Shown here piece by piece: positions 13,257 through 22,338 of a stretch of 54,903 nucleotides of DNA. The stretch lies in contig CAMCVP010000014.1 of assembly GCA_945881835.1 (NCBI GenBank), positions 1-54,903 on the forward strand. Reading direction: 5' to 3'. Position numbers and translations under genes: made by a program. Under the pieces are notes generated by a model. That model saw only the letters and a program-made list of their open reading frames with translations, had not been told where the DNA came from and did not search any database. Within the stretch, counting starts at the first letter, position 1. The number at the start of each line of letters is the position of its first letter. Origin of the DNA: Chryseobacterium gleum (lineage in GTDB: Bacteria > Bacteroidota > Bacteroidia > Flavobacteriales_D > Sanyastnellaceae).

Positions 13257-15653
13257 TTATTCTGGCACGTCGCCGTCAAATTCCAATTCACCGTTGAAGA
13301 ACTCTTCCATACTTCCGTCTTCTCCTTCGTAGAACAAGTCGCCCATTCCGCCACTTGTGCACTGGAAGCGAAGCGGGTCGTATTCGGTTGGCGCTTCGAA
13401 ATCGCCCTTCGAAATAGAAATCTTCGGATCCTTATAAATACTGTTCATGTAATATCCGAATATCGGAAGCCCTGTGTTGGCGCCTTGTCCAAGAGCGGTA
13501 CTCGAGAAACGAACCGTCGGATCTTGCGCACCTACCCAAACTCCGGTTACCAAATCAGGCGTCATTCCAACAAACCATCCGTCGGTATTGTTCTGCGTGG
13601 TTCCGGTCTTTCCTGCTAATGGATAAGGAATCTTTCCGTATTTCGGATTGGAGCGAATACGCGCAGCGGTTCCGAAATCGCAAACCCCTTTCATGAGCTT
13701 TACAGTTTCGAAAGCAATGCCAGGTTCTATGGCCTGATCAATAACCGGATCTGCTTCGTAAATCAAATTTCCGTTTTTGTCCTCGACGCGCATAATGAAG
13801 GTCGGCTCTATGTACAAGCCGTGATTCACTAGTGATGCCTGGGCACCAACTAATTCATAAACCGAAAGTTCACAAGCCCCAAGTGCTATGGAATAGGCCA
13901 TTGGAATGTAACTCTTCACACCCATGTGACGCATCATGGCAATCACAGGCTCAGGTCCGAAACGCGCAATGAGCGTGGCCGCAATGGAGTTCACCGATCC
14001 CGCTAATGCTTTTGTCATGGTATACGTTCCGCCTGCTCCGCCTTTCGGACACCAACGCGTTCCGTTCGGAAGATCTATACATCCTGCTCCAGTTATCTGA
14101 TCGCACGGCTTCATTCCCATACGCATAGCCATGGCGTAAATGAACGGTTTGAAGGTTGAACCTACCTGACGCTTCGAAAGAAATACGTTGTCGTATTTAA
14201 AGTACTTGTAATCGATTCCTCCAACCCAAGCCTTTACAAATCCGTTACGCGGATCAACAGACATCAAGCTCGCGTGAAGAATTGTTTTGTGATAAACAAT
14301 GCTATCGTAAGGTGTCATGGTGGTATCTCTGTACCCCCCGTGCTTGTATACTGTCATGCGAACAGGCTTGTTGAATTCTGCTAGCACCTCATCTTCTGTG
14401 CGCATGTTCCAAGTGTGTCCACAACCACCCGCATCTTCTTTACAATGGAAATGTCCATCTTTGGTTTCAATGTATGAAGACGGTCTTCCGCAATCGGGAC
14501 ACATCTTGCCCGAAAGCTTTTTGAAGCGATCACTGGTGGTAATCGCCTTATTCATGATAGACTCTTTATCTCCTGCTGAAATACCCGAGTAAAACGGATA
14601 TTTATCTTTTGGACGTTGCCTTACGTTTCGTGTAAATGCCGGTTGAAGTTCCTTACTCAAATGCTCTTCCACCGCATGTTCGGCATGGGCCTGCATGTTT
14701 TTATCAAGCGTGGTGTAGACCTTCAATCCGTCTTCATAAATGTTGAAAGCGGTACCGTCTCCCTTCTTGTATTTCAAGTCTCCATTGGCATCGCGCGTCT
14801 CTAAAATTTCCGTGAGTTTATGTCGAACCGCTTCGCGGAAATACGGTGCTTGTCCTTCATCGTGAGAAACACGCGAGAACTTCAATCCTAAAGGTTCTGC
14901 TCGGTACTTTTCATAATCGGCTTCCGAAAGTTTTCCGTATTTCACCATCTGCGCCATAACCACTTCTCTGCGTTTGGTCACCAATGAATCGCGCTTAATC
15001 GGATTGAATAAAGACGAGTTCTTCAACATACCCACAAGCATAGCTCCTTGCGGAATGGTAAGCGAATCGGGCGATGTAGAGAAATAGATATTCGCTGCAC
15101 TTTTAATTCCAACAGCCTGATTCAAGAAGTCGTACTGATTCAAATACATGGTCAGAATTTCTTCTTTCGTGTAAACACGCTCGAGGCGCAACGCAATAAC
15201 CCACTCTTGTAATTTCTGACCAATACGCGTGAAAATGGTTACGTCTTCGAAGTCACGTGTGAACTGCAATTTCGCAAGCTGCTGCGTAATTGTACTTCCA
15301 CCACCGTCAGCCCCCAATGAGAAAGCGGCGCGAGCTAAACTGCGGACATCTATTCCACTGTGCTGCTTGAAACGCACGTCTTCCGTGGCTAGCAGCGCGT
15401 CAATAACATGCGGAGGAATTTCTTGGTATGTAATGTCTGAACGATTCTCTTTGTAGAATGAGCCAATGGTAGTTCCGTCGGAAGCGTAGATCTGAGATGC
15501 CAATCCAATCTTTGGATTCGCTAATAAATCAATGTTCGGAAGTCCGCTTAACAAGACAGCGCCTAATACCAGCGTGAAAAAAATCCAAGGCGACATGCCT
15601 ATCCACCAAAGAATCTTCGCGTATTTTTTTTCCTGTTCGGGTGTGTTTTCCAT
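13257..15653 (-). CDS. mrcA: Penicillin-binding protein 1A (bifunctional), with a cysteine-rich insert
   Basis: A 798-residue class A PBP that polymerises and cross-links peptidoglycan. An N-terminal membrane segment (about 13-37) precedes a GT51 glycosyltransferase domain with catalytic E91 in ATEDVRF and the GGGSTITQQLAK motif (118-129). The transpeptidase domain has S499 in GSTFKP, SVN at 553-555 and KTGTT at 682. Unusual is a segment at about residues 383-414 between the two domains with C385, C388, C404 and C411 plus H401 and H403, in a CPxC...CxxxxxxCG layout like a zinc ribbon; I do not know it from typical PBP1A proteins. It is acidic at the C-terminus. Confidence 0.94.
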   Translation of the reverse strand: MENTPEQEKKYAKILWWIGMSPWIFFTLVLGAVLLSGLPNIDLLANPKIGLASQIYASDGTTIGSFYKENRSDITYQEIPPHVIDALLATEDVRFKQHSGIDVRSLARAAFSLGADGGGSTITQQLAKLQFTRDFEDVTIFTRIGQKLQEWVIALRLERVYTKEEILTMYLNQYDFLNQAVGIKSAANIYFSTSPDSLTIPQGAMLVGMLKNSSLFNPIKRDSLVTKRREVVMAQMVKYGKLSEADYEKYRAEPLGLKFSRVSHDEGQAPYFREAVRHKLTEILETRDANGDLKYKKGDGTAFNIYEDGLKVYTTLDKNMQAHAEHAVEEHLSKELQPAFTRNVRQRPKDKYPFYSGISAGDKESIMNKAITTSDRFKKLSGKMCPDCGRPSSYIETKDGHFHCKEDAGGCGHTWNMRTEDEVLAEFNKPVRMTVYKHGGYRDTTMTPYDSIVYHKTILHASLMSVDPRNGFVKAWVGGIDYKYFKYDNVFLSKRQVGSTFKPFIYAMAMRMGMKPCDQITGAGCIDLPNGTRWCPKGGAGGTYTMTKALAGSVNSIAATLIARFGPEPVIAMMRHMGVKSYIPMAYSIALGACELSVYELVGAQASLVNHGLYIEPTFIMRVEDKNGNLIYEADPVIDQAIEPGIAFETVKLMKGVCDFGTAARIRSNPKYGKIPYPLAGKTGTTQNNTDGWFVGMTPDLVTGVWVGAQDPTVRFSSTALGQGANTGLPIFGYYMNSIYKDPKISISKGDFEAPTEYDPLRFQCTSGGMGDLFYEGEDGSMEEFFNGELEFDGDVPE

Positions 15654-15709
15654 AGGTTCTGATTAACGCGTTTTTCAGCGTAAAATTTCAATAATCAAAA
15701 CTAACCTAT

Positions 15710-17515
15710 CTACTGCGCCTTGCCGAAATAATTCTTTATTTTTTCAGCTATTTTTTCCCCTACGACTTGTTCAATTTCTTTTTGCGTGGCCGACTTAATT
15801 CGGGCTACCGAGGAAAAATGTTGAAGTAATTTCTCAATGGTCTTCTTACCCACACCCGCAATGTTTTCCAATTCAGAATGAATGGCACCCTTGCTGCGTC
15901 GCTGTCTGTGCTTGCTTAATCCATACCTGTGCGCTTCATTACGCAAGTGCTGAATGATCTTCAAACTCTCACTTCGTTTGTCTAAATAGATTGGAATGCT
16001 GTCACCCGGAAAGAAGATTTCTTCCAATCGTTTTGCAATTCCAATCACGGCTATTTTTCCGCGTAGGCCCAGTAAATCCAATGATTCCATTGCGGAAGAG
16101 AGCTGTCCCTTTCCACCATCGATAATAAGCAATTGTGGCAATGGCTGCTCTTCTCGTATTAACCGCGAATACCTGCGGTAAATGGCTTCGCGCATAGACG
16201 CGAAATCATCGGGACCTACAACAGATTGTATATTGAAAATGCGGTAATCCGATTTGCTTGGCTTTGCGTTTTTGAACACCACACACGCACTTACCGGATT
16301 CGTTCCTTGAATGTTCGAGTTATCGAAACACTCAATGTGAACAGGCAATTCAGACAAGTGCAAATCTTTTTTCATGGTTTCCAAAATGCGTTGCGTGTTG
16401 CGCTCTGGATCAAGGAAAGCCGCACGCTTGCGTGCTTCCAACAGAAAATGATTCGCGTTTTTTAATGAAAGGTCTACTAATTTTTTCTTGTCGCCGCGCT
16501 GCGGAACCGTCACTTCCAATCCGGGAATTTTTTCATTCAATTCGAAAGGAAGCAACGCTGTTTTCGCTTTGCTGTTCATGCGTTCGCGAAACGAACGAAC
16601 CACAAAAGCCAACACTTCTTCATCGGTTTCATCTAACTGACGAACCACTTCGGCGGTGTATACGTGCACAATGCTTCCGCGTAGGATATGCATGTAATTC
16701 GCGTATGTGCTTTGCGCATCTGAGGCTATGGAAAACACTTCCACATTGTCGATGTCTGTGTTTACTATCGTTGACTTCGCCTGGAAATTTTCTAAGGTTT
16801 GAATACGTTCTTTTAATTGCTGCGCTTGCTCAAACTTTTGTTCTGAAGCCAACTGAAGCATGTCCTTTTTCAAGTTCTTCACCGCCTCCAAATATTCACC
16901 CTTGATAATGCGCTTGATATGCTGAATGCCTTGCTGATAGTCTTCTTCACGTTGCTTGCCCACACAAGGACCCAGGCAATTTCCCAGGTGATATTCCAAA
17001 CACACCTTGAATTTTTTCGCTTGAATGTTTGCTTTCGAAAGGTTCAAGGTGCACGATCGAAGGGGATACAATTCTTTGATTAAATCGAGAATTGAATACA
17101 ACGACCTTCCGGAAGTGTACGGACCGAAATACGTTGAGCCGTCGTCTAAAATCTGACGGGTACTGAGCACGCGTGGAAACGGTTCGTTCTTAATCACAAT
17201 GCTCGCATAAGACTTATCGTCTTTCAACAAAATATTGTAGCGCGGCTTGAACTTTTTAATGAGTGAATCTTCCAACAACAACGCATCGGATTCGGTTTCC
17301 ACCACCGAGTATTTGATGTCACGAATCTTCTTGACCATTAACTTGGTCTTAATGCTGTCGTGCTTGATCTTGTTGAAATAGCTCGTCACACGATTCTTCA
17401 ACACCTTCGCTTTACCAACATACAAGATGGAACCGTTCTCGTCGAAGAACTGATAAACGCCCGCCTTTTCGGGCAGCGCCTTTATTATGCTTTTGATGTG
17501 ATCGGAAACTTCCAC
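15710..17515 (-). CDS. uvrC: Excinuclease ABC subunit C
   Basis: Makes both incisions in nucleotide excision repair. Domains in order: GIY-YIG nuclease near the N-terminus (AGVYQFFDENG and SILYVGKAK), a cysteine cluster near residue 170-190, a UVR motif (QKFEQAQQLKERI), the RNase H-like nuclease (ECFDNSNIQG and IDGGKGQL), and C-terminal helix-hairpin-helix (IAGVGKKTIEKLL). I chose the GTG at 17513-17515 (601 residues). An upstream ATG at 17566 would overlap the divergent epimerase start and add 17 residues unlike the family. It lies 56 nt upstream of PBP1A on the same strand. Confidence 0.94.
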   Translation of the reverse strand: MEVSDHIKSIIKALPEKAGVYQFFDENGSILYVGKAKVLKNRVTSYFNKIKHDSIKTKLMVKKIRDIKYSVVETESDALLLEDSLIKKFKPRYNILLKDDKSYASIVIKNEPFPRVLSTRQILDDGSTYFGPYTSGRSLYSILDLIKELYPLRSCTLNLSKANIQAKKFKVCLEYHLGNCLGPCVGKQREEDYQQGIQHIKRIIKGEYLEAVKNLKKDMLQLASEQKFEQAQQLKERIQTLENFQAKSTIVNTDIDNVEVFSIASDAQSTYANYMHILRGSIVHVYTAEVVRQLDETDEEVLAFVVRSFRERMNSKAKTALLPFELNEKIPGLEVTVPQRGDKKKLVDLSLKNANHFLLEARKRAAFLDPERNTQRILETMKKDLHLSELPVHIECFDNSNIQGTNPVSACVVFKNAKPSKSDYRIFNIQSVVGPDDFASMREAIYRRYSRLIREEQPLPQLLIIDGGKGQLSSAMESLDLLGLRGKIAVIGIAKRLEEIFFPGDSIPIYLDKRSESLKIIQHLRNEAHRYGLSKHRQRRSKGAIHSELENIAGVGKKTIEKLLQHFSSVARIKSATQKEIEQVVGEKIAEKIKNYFGKAQ

Positions 17516-17544
17516 AAGACAAATATCGGTATATCTTCGCCACA

Positions 17545-18564
17545 ATGAATTTTGTAACAGGCGCAACGGGTTTAATTGGAAGTCATCTTGTTCTTCGTTT
17601 AACGGAAGAAAACATGCCTGTTACCGCCTTGTTTCGAAATGAAAATGGGAAGGAAGATGTCTTAAACTTGTTTCGTTTTTACGGAAAAGAAAACTTGTTT
17701 CAGCAGGTGCAGTGGGTGAAAGGAGATGTGGAAGATGCCGATGACATGTATGAACTAACCGAAGGAATGCACACGGTTTTCCATTGCGCAGCCATTGTTT
17801 CTTACCATAAAAAAGAAGCGTCGCGCATGTTGGAAGTGAACATTAACGGAACGAAAAACATTGTGAACGCCTGCATTGAAAACGATGTGAAGCACTTTAT
17901 TCACGTGAGTTCCATTTCTGCGTTGGGCGATTCGAAAGGAGAGATCATTAACGAAGAAACACCGCGCAATTTCAACGATTATCATTCAAATTATTCGAAG
18001 GGAAAATACCTTTCTGAACAAGAGGTTTGGCGCGGCATTCAAGAAGGATTGAATTCGACCATTGTTAATCCGGGCGTCGTCTTCGGTCCGAACAATTGCA
18101 CACGCAGTTCAGGAACCATGATTGCGCGCATTGAGAAAGGCCTTCCGGCCTTGCCCGCTGGTGGAAGCGGAATTGTTTCTGTTTTAGACGTTGTTGAAGT
18201 GATGATACGCGCAGCGAAACAAGAGCCGACCAATGAGCGCTACATTCTGTGCGCAGAGAATGTTCGCATGTCGGAACTTTTCATCAAAATAGCAGAGGCC
18301 CTCAAAGTTAAAATTGGAAAAACCATTGCGAAGAGGTGGCAGATTGTTTTGGTATTTTATATGGAAGCATTGGTGGAATTGTTCACGGGCAAGCGTGCAA
18401 CTATAACGCGTGAGATCATTCGCAATTACGATGAAGAGAAACGATTCGATGGAAGCAAAGCCACACGCACCTTCGGATTTGAATACCGCGATACTTTTTC
18501 GAGTATTAAAGATACCACAAGGTATTACAAGGTTCTTACGAAAGGTGCTTCCCAAGCCGAATAG
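17545..18564 (+). CDS. NAD(P)-dependent epimerase/dehydratase (extended SDR)
   Basis: A 339-residue Rossmann-fold oxidoreductase. The N-terminal nucleotide motif is TGATGLIGSH (about residues 5-14), and the catalytic pair appears as YSKGK (YxxxK, about residue 150) with an upstream serine in HVSSISALGD. Its overall layout resembles dihydroflavonol-4-reductase or sterol-dehydrogenase relatives. The substrate cannot be read from the sequence. It is divergent from uvrC with only 29 nt between. A TATCTTCG element 5 nt before the ATG resembles the -7 consensus with one mismatch. Confidence 0.88.
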   Translation: MNFVTGATGLIGSHLVLRLTEENMPVTALFRNENGKEDVLNLFRFYGKENLFQQVQWVKGDVEDADDMYELTEGMHTVFHCAAIVSYHKKEASRMLEVNINGTKNIVNACIENDVKHFIHVSSISALGDSKGEIINEETPRNFNDYHSNYSKGKYLSEQEVWRGIQEGLNSTIVNPGVVFGPNNCTRSSGTMIARIEKGLPALPAGGSGIVSVLDVVEVMIRAAKQEPTNERYILCAENVRMSELFIKIAEALKVKIGKTIAKRWQIVLVFYMEALVELFTGKRATITREIIRNYDEEKRFDGSKATRTFGFEYRDTFSSIKDTTRYYKVLTKGASQAE

Positions 18565-18565
18565 T

Positions 18566-18599
18566 AAAGAAAAACCCTTTCAACCATAGCTGAAAGGGC
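18566..18599 (-). terminator. Intrinsic terminator (leftward; possibly bidirectional)
   Basis: Arms CCCTTTCA and TGAAAGGG pair perfectly around an 8-nt loop. On the leftward strand a U-rich run (TTTTTCTTT) follows, so it terminates transcripts coming from the right; in the epimerase direction the T-run is poor. Confidence 0.75.
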
Positions 18600-18636
18600 T
18601 TCTTAAACCAAACCAAACCTCAAAACCAAAATCGTA

Positions 18637-18690
18637 TTATCTGTCGGCGTAAATCCAAACGCCAAGCTGGATGTTTATGTTCTTTTCCAT
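18637..18690 (-). CDS. Possible 17-residue micro-protein between two terminators
   Basis: An ATG at 18690 opens a frame of 17 residues, MEKNINIQLGVWIYADR, ending at TAA. It is preceded by an A/G-rich stretch, as is common before Bacteroidota starts. It lies on the leftward strand between the terminator of the OmpA-type gene and a second leftward terminator, which implies an independent short transcript of roughly 100-150 nt. It may be a small protein gene or an sRNA with an incidental frame. No strong promoter was found. Confidence 0.3.
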   Translation of the reverse strand: MEKNINIQLGVWIYADR

Positions 18691-18755
18691 AGTCTTTTCT
18701 TTTTTCTTTCAACAAAAATGTAAAAGACATCCCTTCCAAATATTTCGAATAAAGC

Positions 18756-18788
18756 AAAGGCCCCGATAAACAGATTATCGGGGCCTTT
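18756..18788 (-). terminator. Strong terminator after the OmpA-family gene
   Basis: A perfect 14-bp stem (core GGCCCCGATAA with TTATCGGGGCC) around a 5-nt loop, flanked by A and T runs on both sides so it can work in either direction. It lies 21 nt past the OmpA-family stop. Confidence 0.85.
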
Positions 18789-18808
18789 CAGTTCAGAAGT
18801 GGTTTGGT

Positions 18809-21343
18809 TTATTCCACAATCAACATCTCTACTCGTCGGTTTCTAGCTCTTCCGTCTTCGGTGTTGTTCGGAGCAATTGGCTTGTCTGGTCCGAAGTACA
18901 AGACTTCGAAGCGATCAGCTGCAATTCCTTTCGACATTAAATATTTCTTCACCGATTCAGATCTGCGCTTCGATAAATTAACATTCGCTTCACGAGGGCC
19001 CACATTGTCTGTGTGTCCGGAAATACGAAGCTTCCATGTTGGATTTGTTCCCATTAGGATCGCTAACTCATTCAAGCTGCTAAACGAAGTTGTAAGAATT
19101 ACATCGCTACTGGTTTTGTATTCCAGGTTTTCGAATGCCTTCTTCATCACTTGCTTTTCTTCTTCCTTCAAGATTACTACCTCAGCTTCTTTCGCAAAGC
19201 GGAAGAATCCGTCTGCTTCTCTATAAGCGTTCTTTCCACGAAGATTGGAAGCAGTAACGAATACGGTCTTCACTGTATCTGCATTGTATCCTTCCAACTT
19301 AAACTTCGCAGTCTTGGTATCAACCGCATTTCCGTAGCTGTAAACACCGCCCGCTTGCTTCACCTTTTCAACTTGCGTTTCAACATTGAAATACGTTAAC
19401 TCGGCAGCAGGACAACCTTTCAATTCAGCGATTCCGTATACTGTTGGACAAGCATCTACTTTGTCTATGATGTTGTCTCCGTCTGTATCCGGACAACCGT
19501 TGTATTGTACCAAACCTTTGGTTTCTGGACAATCGTCGATGCGATCCATTACACCGTCTGAATCGCGGTCTGGACAACCGTTGAAGATGGCCAAGCCTTT
19601 TTCATCGGGACAGTCATCTTTCGAATCGGTAATGCCATCGGCGTCTTTATCTGGACAACCTTTCAATTCAGCAAGACCAGCAACTTCTGGACAATCGTCT
19701 TTCAAGTCTGTTATACCATCGCCATCTTTATCGGGGCAGCCGTGAAGTTTCGCCAAACCAGGAACATCTGGACAATCGTCTTCTTCGTCACGAATGTGGT
19801 CACCGTCGCGATCTGGACAGCCGCGGTATTCCCAAGTTCCAGGCACTTTTACGCATTGGTCTTTGCGATCTGAAACTTTATCAGCGTCGCGGTCTTTGAT
19901 ACGTTTGTAGGCAACTGGAATACGAACCATTACATAAGCGTCTAGTCCGGTAATATCCTTTGAACCGAATCCATCGCCACGGAGGAAGGCACGATACGGA
20001 TACATGCTGCTTGTTCCAAAAGTAACAGGACCTAAACGTAAGGCAAGTCCAGTGCGCGTTCCCATTAAACTGTTGTAGCTAAATGGAATAGAAACACCGG
20101 CAATGCGATGATCCCAACGCGGTGTTATAGAAATGGTTGTGAAGTCATGAACTTTATTCGGATTTGAATTGAATCCAAATGCAATAAAATTCGTTTGATT
20201 AATGTATAAATCCTTCCAAATGTGATAATCGATTTGCGTGCTGAAAGCGGTTGGTAAATTCATTTTGTAATCTGCCCCGGCTATGGTTCCACCGAAGCGC
20301 GCACTTAATGTATCGTCTAAAGCTGCAATAGGTGTTGTACCGAAATCCAACTTCGAAATATCCCAGTTGGACGTGTTCGCGGTAAAATCACCACTTTGCC
20401 CACCTTTTGAGAACTTCACACCGCCGAGGTCTGTCATAGACACGCCCACCTTCAACTTGTATTTATTCTCATTACGCTTCCAAACATTGGTCTCACCGTC
20501 CATGTCATGTTTGTGCTTTGCATAATCGGGACGCCACTCGTAGATTATCCCGAAATCGAAACCAAGGCCAAGATTAGAAACCACGCGATAATTTGCGTTA
20601 TCTTGACTTGCTTCAAAATTCGATGAATGGCCGTAGCTCACATCTGCATTGTACAAGGAAAGTGTAGAGTCCGAGTGAATTTCATAATCAAGATTATCTA
20701 TGTACAAATAAGCCGACTGCAAGCCTTGAAGTGCTTTCAGGGTTACACCCGCCTTCAAAAAATGCTTCTCTTTATCTACCAAAACACGTCCATATCCCAA
20801 TGCATATTCCATCCAAGTCATCGTTTGAATAGACAACTTATCGTTGGTAATTCTCGTGTTGTATAAAGAAGGATAGTTCAACGAGTTATAGCCAAATCGA
20901 TACAATTCGGAATCTACTCCGTCTACATTCACATAAGTACGAGCCCTCGCTGAAAGCGAGATTGAATTTTTCTCATTGATCGAAACCAACAAGCCAGGCA
21001 AATAGATGTTGTTGTATACAAACGCTCGTCGGTTGTCTTCGAAATTAGCTGTTGTGAAATCTTCTGTTTGAGGCGTTGGATCAAGCAATGGATACGTTGT
21101 TGAGGTAAGCCCTCCTTCACGAACCAAGTAACTTGGTTTAAAGCCTATGAAGTTATTCGCGGCTCCGAAACCAGTGCCGAACAATTGAATTTCGAATTTC
21201 AATCGGTTGTCGGCGAGGTTCGCCGGATTAATTTGTACGCTGGAAAGTCCACCGTAGTTGCTCGAGCTAATTCCTAGAAGGTCTTGAGCTTGTGCACCAA
21301 TGAACGAAAGCACCGTAAAAAGAAGGAGTAGAAATTTTTTCAT
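18809..21343 (-). CDS. OmpA-family outer-membrane protein with thrombospondin type 3 repeats
   Basis: An 844-residue outer-membrane protein. The start is the ATG at 21343, giving the signal peptide MKKFLLLLFTVLSF ending GAQAQ; an ATG 60 nt upstream lacks a sensible leader. The first 480 residues look like a beta-barrel. Then follow about seven calcium-binding type 3 repeats (DxDxDxxxDxxDxCP, for example DKDGDGITDLKDDCP), and a C-terminal OmpA peptidoglycan-binding domain (ISGHTDNVG, NLSKRRSESVKKYL, GRARNRRVEMLI). It probably links the outer membrane to peptidoglycan. It is monocistronic, with its own terminator. Confidence 0.93.
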   Translation of the reverse strand: MKKFLLLLFTVLSFIGAQAQDLLGISSSNYGGLSSVQINPANLADNRLKFEIQLFGTGFGAANNFIGFKPSYLVREGGLTSTTYPLLDPTPQTEDFTTANFEDNRRAFVYNNIYLPGLLVSINEKNSISLSARARTYVNVDGVDSELYRFGYNSLNYPSLYNTRITNDKLSIQTMTWMEYALGYGRVLVDKEKHFLKAGVTLKALQGLQSAYLYIDNLDYEIHSDSTLSLYNADVSYGHSSNFEASQDNANYRVVSNLGLGFDFGIIYEWRPDYAKHKHDMDGETNVWKRNENKYKLKVGVSMTDLGGVKFSKGGQSGDFTANTSNWDISKLDFGTTPIAALDDTLSARFGGTIAGADYKMNLPTAFSTQIDYHIWKDLYINQTNFIAFGFNSNPNKVHDFTTISITPRWDHRIAGVSIPFSYNSLMGTRTGLALRLGPVTFGTSSMYPYRAFLRGDGFGSKDITGLDAYVMVRIPVAYKRIKDRDADKVSDRKDQCVKVPGTWEYRGCPDRDGDHIRDEEDDCPDVPGLAKLHGCPDKDGDGITDLKDDCPEVAGLAELKGCPDKDADGITDSKDDCPDEKGLAIFNGCPDRDSDGVMDRIDDCPETKGLVQYNGCPDTDGDNIIDKVDACPTVYGIAELKGCPAAELTYFNVETQVEKVKQAGGVYSYGNAVDTKTAKFKLEGYNADTVKTVFVTASNLRGKNAYREADGFFRFAKEAEVVILKEEEKQVMKKAFENLEYKTSSDVILTTSFSSLNELAILMGTNPTWKLRISGHTDNVGPREANVNLSKRRSESVKKYLMSKGIAADRFEVLYFGPDKPIAPNNTEDGRARNRRVEMLIVE

Positions 21344-21498
21344 GAAAAATAATTTACTTAAAGTGTGGTTTTGGTTACGTAAAGGAAGAGCATTAAGTTC
21401 CAAGATAATGTTATTATTTCGAAAGTGTTAAACACCCCTCGTTTAAAAAAAAAGAGAGATTAAGAAACATAAATCATTGGTTAACGTACTTTTCCAAA

Positions 21499-22338
21499 GT
21501 GAAACAAATTCTACTCTTTTTATTTCTTGGACTGGCTAACTTGGTTGTTGGACAAGATTTTCGCGCAGCAGCGATTCAGCAATATGCCGAAGGGAACTAT
21601 GACGTTGCCCTGCACAACATTAACCTATTGGAAAAATTCGAAGCCTGTGATTACTTCATTAAAGCCAATGCGCTTCAAAAACTCGGGCAATTTCAACAAG
21701 CGAGTTCGAATTACAATGAAGCAAAATCGGCCGGTTGCGAAGACGAATCATTGTTACTGAATAACGCTATCTGCGAATACTCTCTTGGGAACTTGAGTGA
21801 ATCTGTTCATTTATTGAAGCTCTTCACACACCAAAACAAGACGAATTTCCAAGGCTACTATTGGTTGGCCTCAGCGTACTACCTTCAACATAAATATTCA
21901 AAAAGCCGCGAAGCGCTTGAAACGGTTTTTTCGTTGAATGAAAAATACGCCCCTGCCTATTTTCTAGATGCTGCTATTCATCAGGGTAGAAAGCAATACG
22001 CTGCTGCAGCTGAAACGTTCCTCGAGGCCTATGCGCTAGACAGCACATTGGAAGAGGCGCACCTTCAAGCGGGAATCTCGTTGCTCGATATGCAGAAGTA
22101 CGAAGAGGCTTTGACCATATTCAAACAAATGCTTAAACCAACAAGCACGGCGTACATTCAAGCGTTGTATTATTCAGGAGAGACGTCCTATTTGTTGAAG
22201 GAAAACGAGGAGGCGTGCAAGTACTGGAAAGCCGCAGCTGACGCGGGCGATTACGATTCGAAGGAAATTGTTCGCACGTGGTGCGAAAACAAGAAGACGC
22301 CTATTTTCAAAATGCGTGCTTCGCGCTTTAAGTTCTAA
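21499..22338 (+). CDS. Exported tetratricopeptide-repeat protein
   Basis: A 279-residue protein with a signal peptide (KQILLFLFLGLANLVVGQ) followed by six or seven TPR-like helix pairs to the C-terminus, with signatures such as YWLASAYYLQHKYSKSREAL and YYSGETSYLLKENEEACKYW. The start codon is GTG; no ATG lies near. It ends in AMRASRFKF-type basic residues. It is probably a periplasmic scaffold. Its stop overlaps by 4 nt the stop of the convergent lipoprotein gene. The partner is unknown. Confidence 0.85.
   Translation: MKQILLFLFLGLANLVVGQDFRAAAIQQYAEGNYDVALHNINLLEKFEACDYFIKANALQKLGQFQQASSNYNEAKSAGCEDESLLLNNAICEYSLGNLSESVHLLKLFTHQNKTNFQGYYWLASAYYLQHKYSKSREALETVFSLNEKYAPAYFLDAAIHQGRKQYAAAAETFLEAYALDSTLEEAHLQAGISLLDMQKYEEALTIFKQMLKPTSTAYIQALYYSGETSYLLKENEEACKYWKAAADAGDYDSKEIVRTWCENKKTPIFKMRASRFKF

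Noticed and set aside
17516-17566. uvrC start at the ATG at 17566
   Set aside because: It would add 17 residues unlike UvrC and overlap the divergent epimerase; the GTG at 17515 begins close to the conserved GIY-YIG domain.
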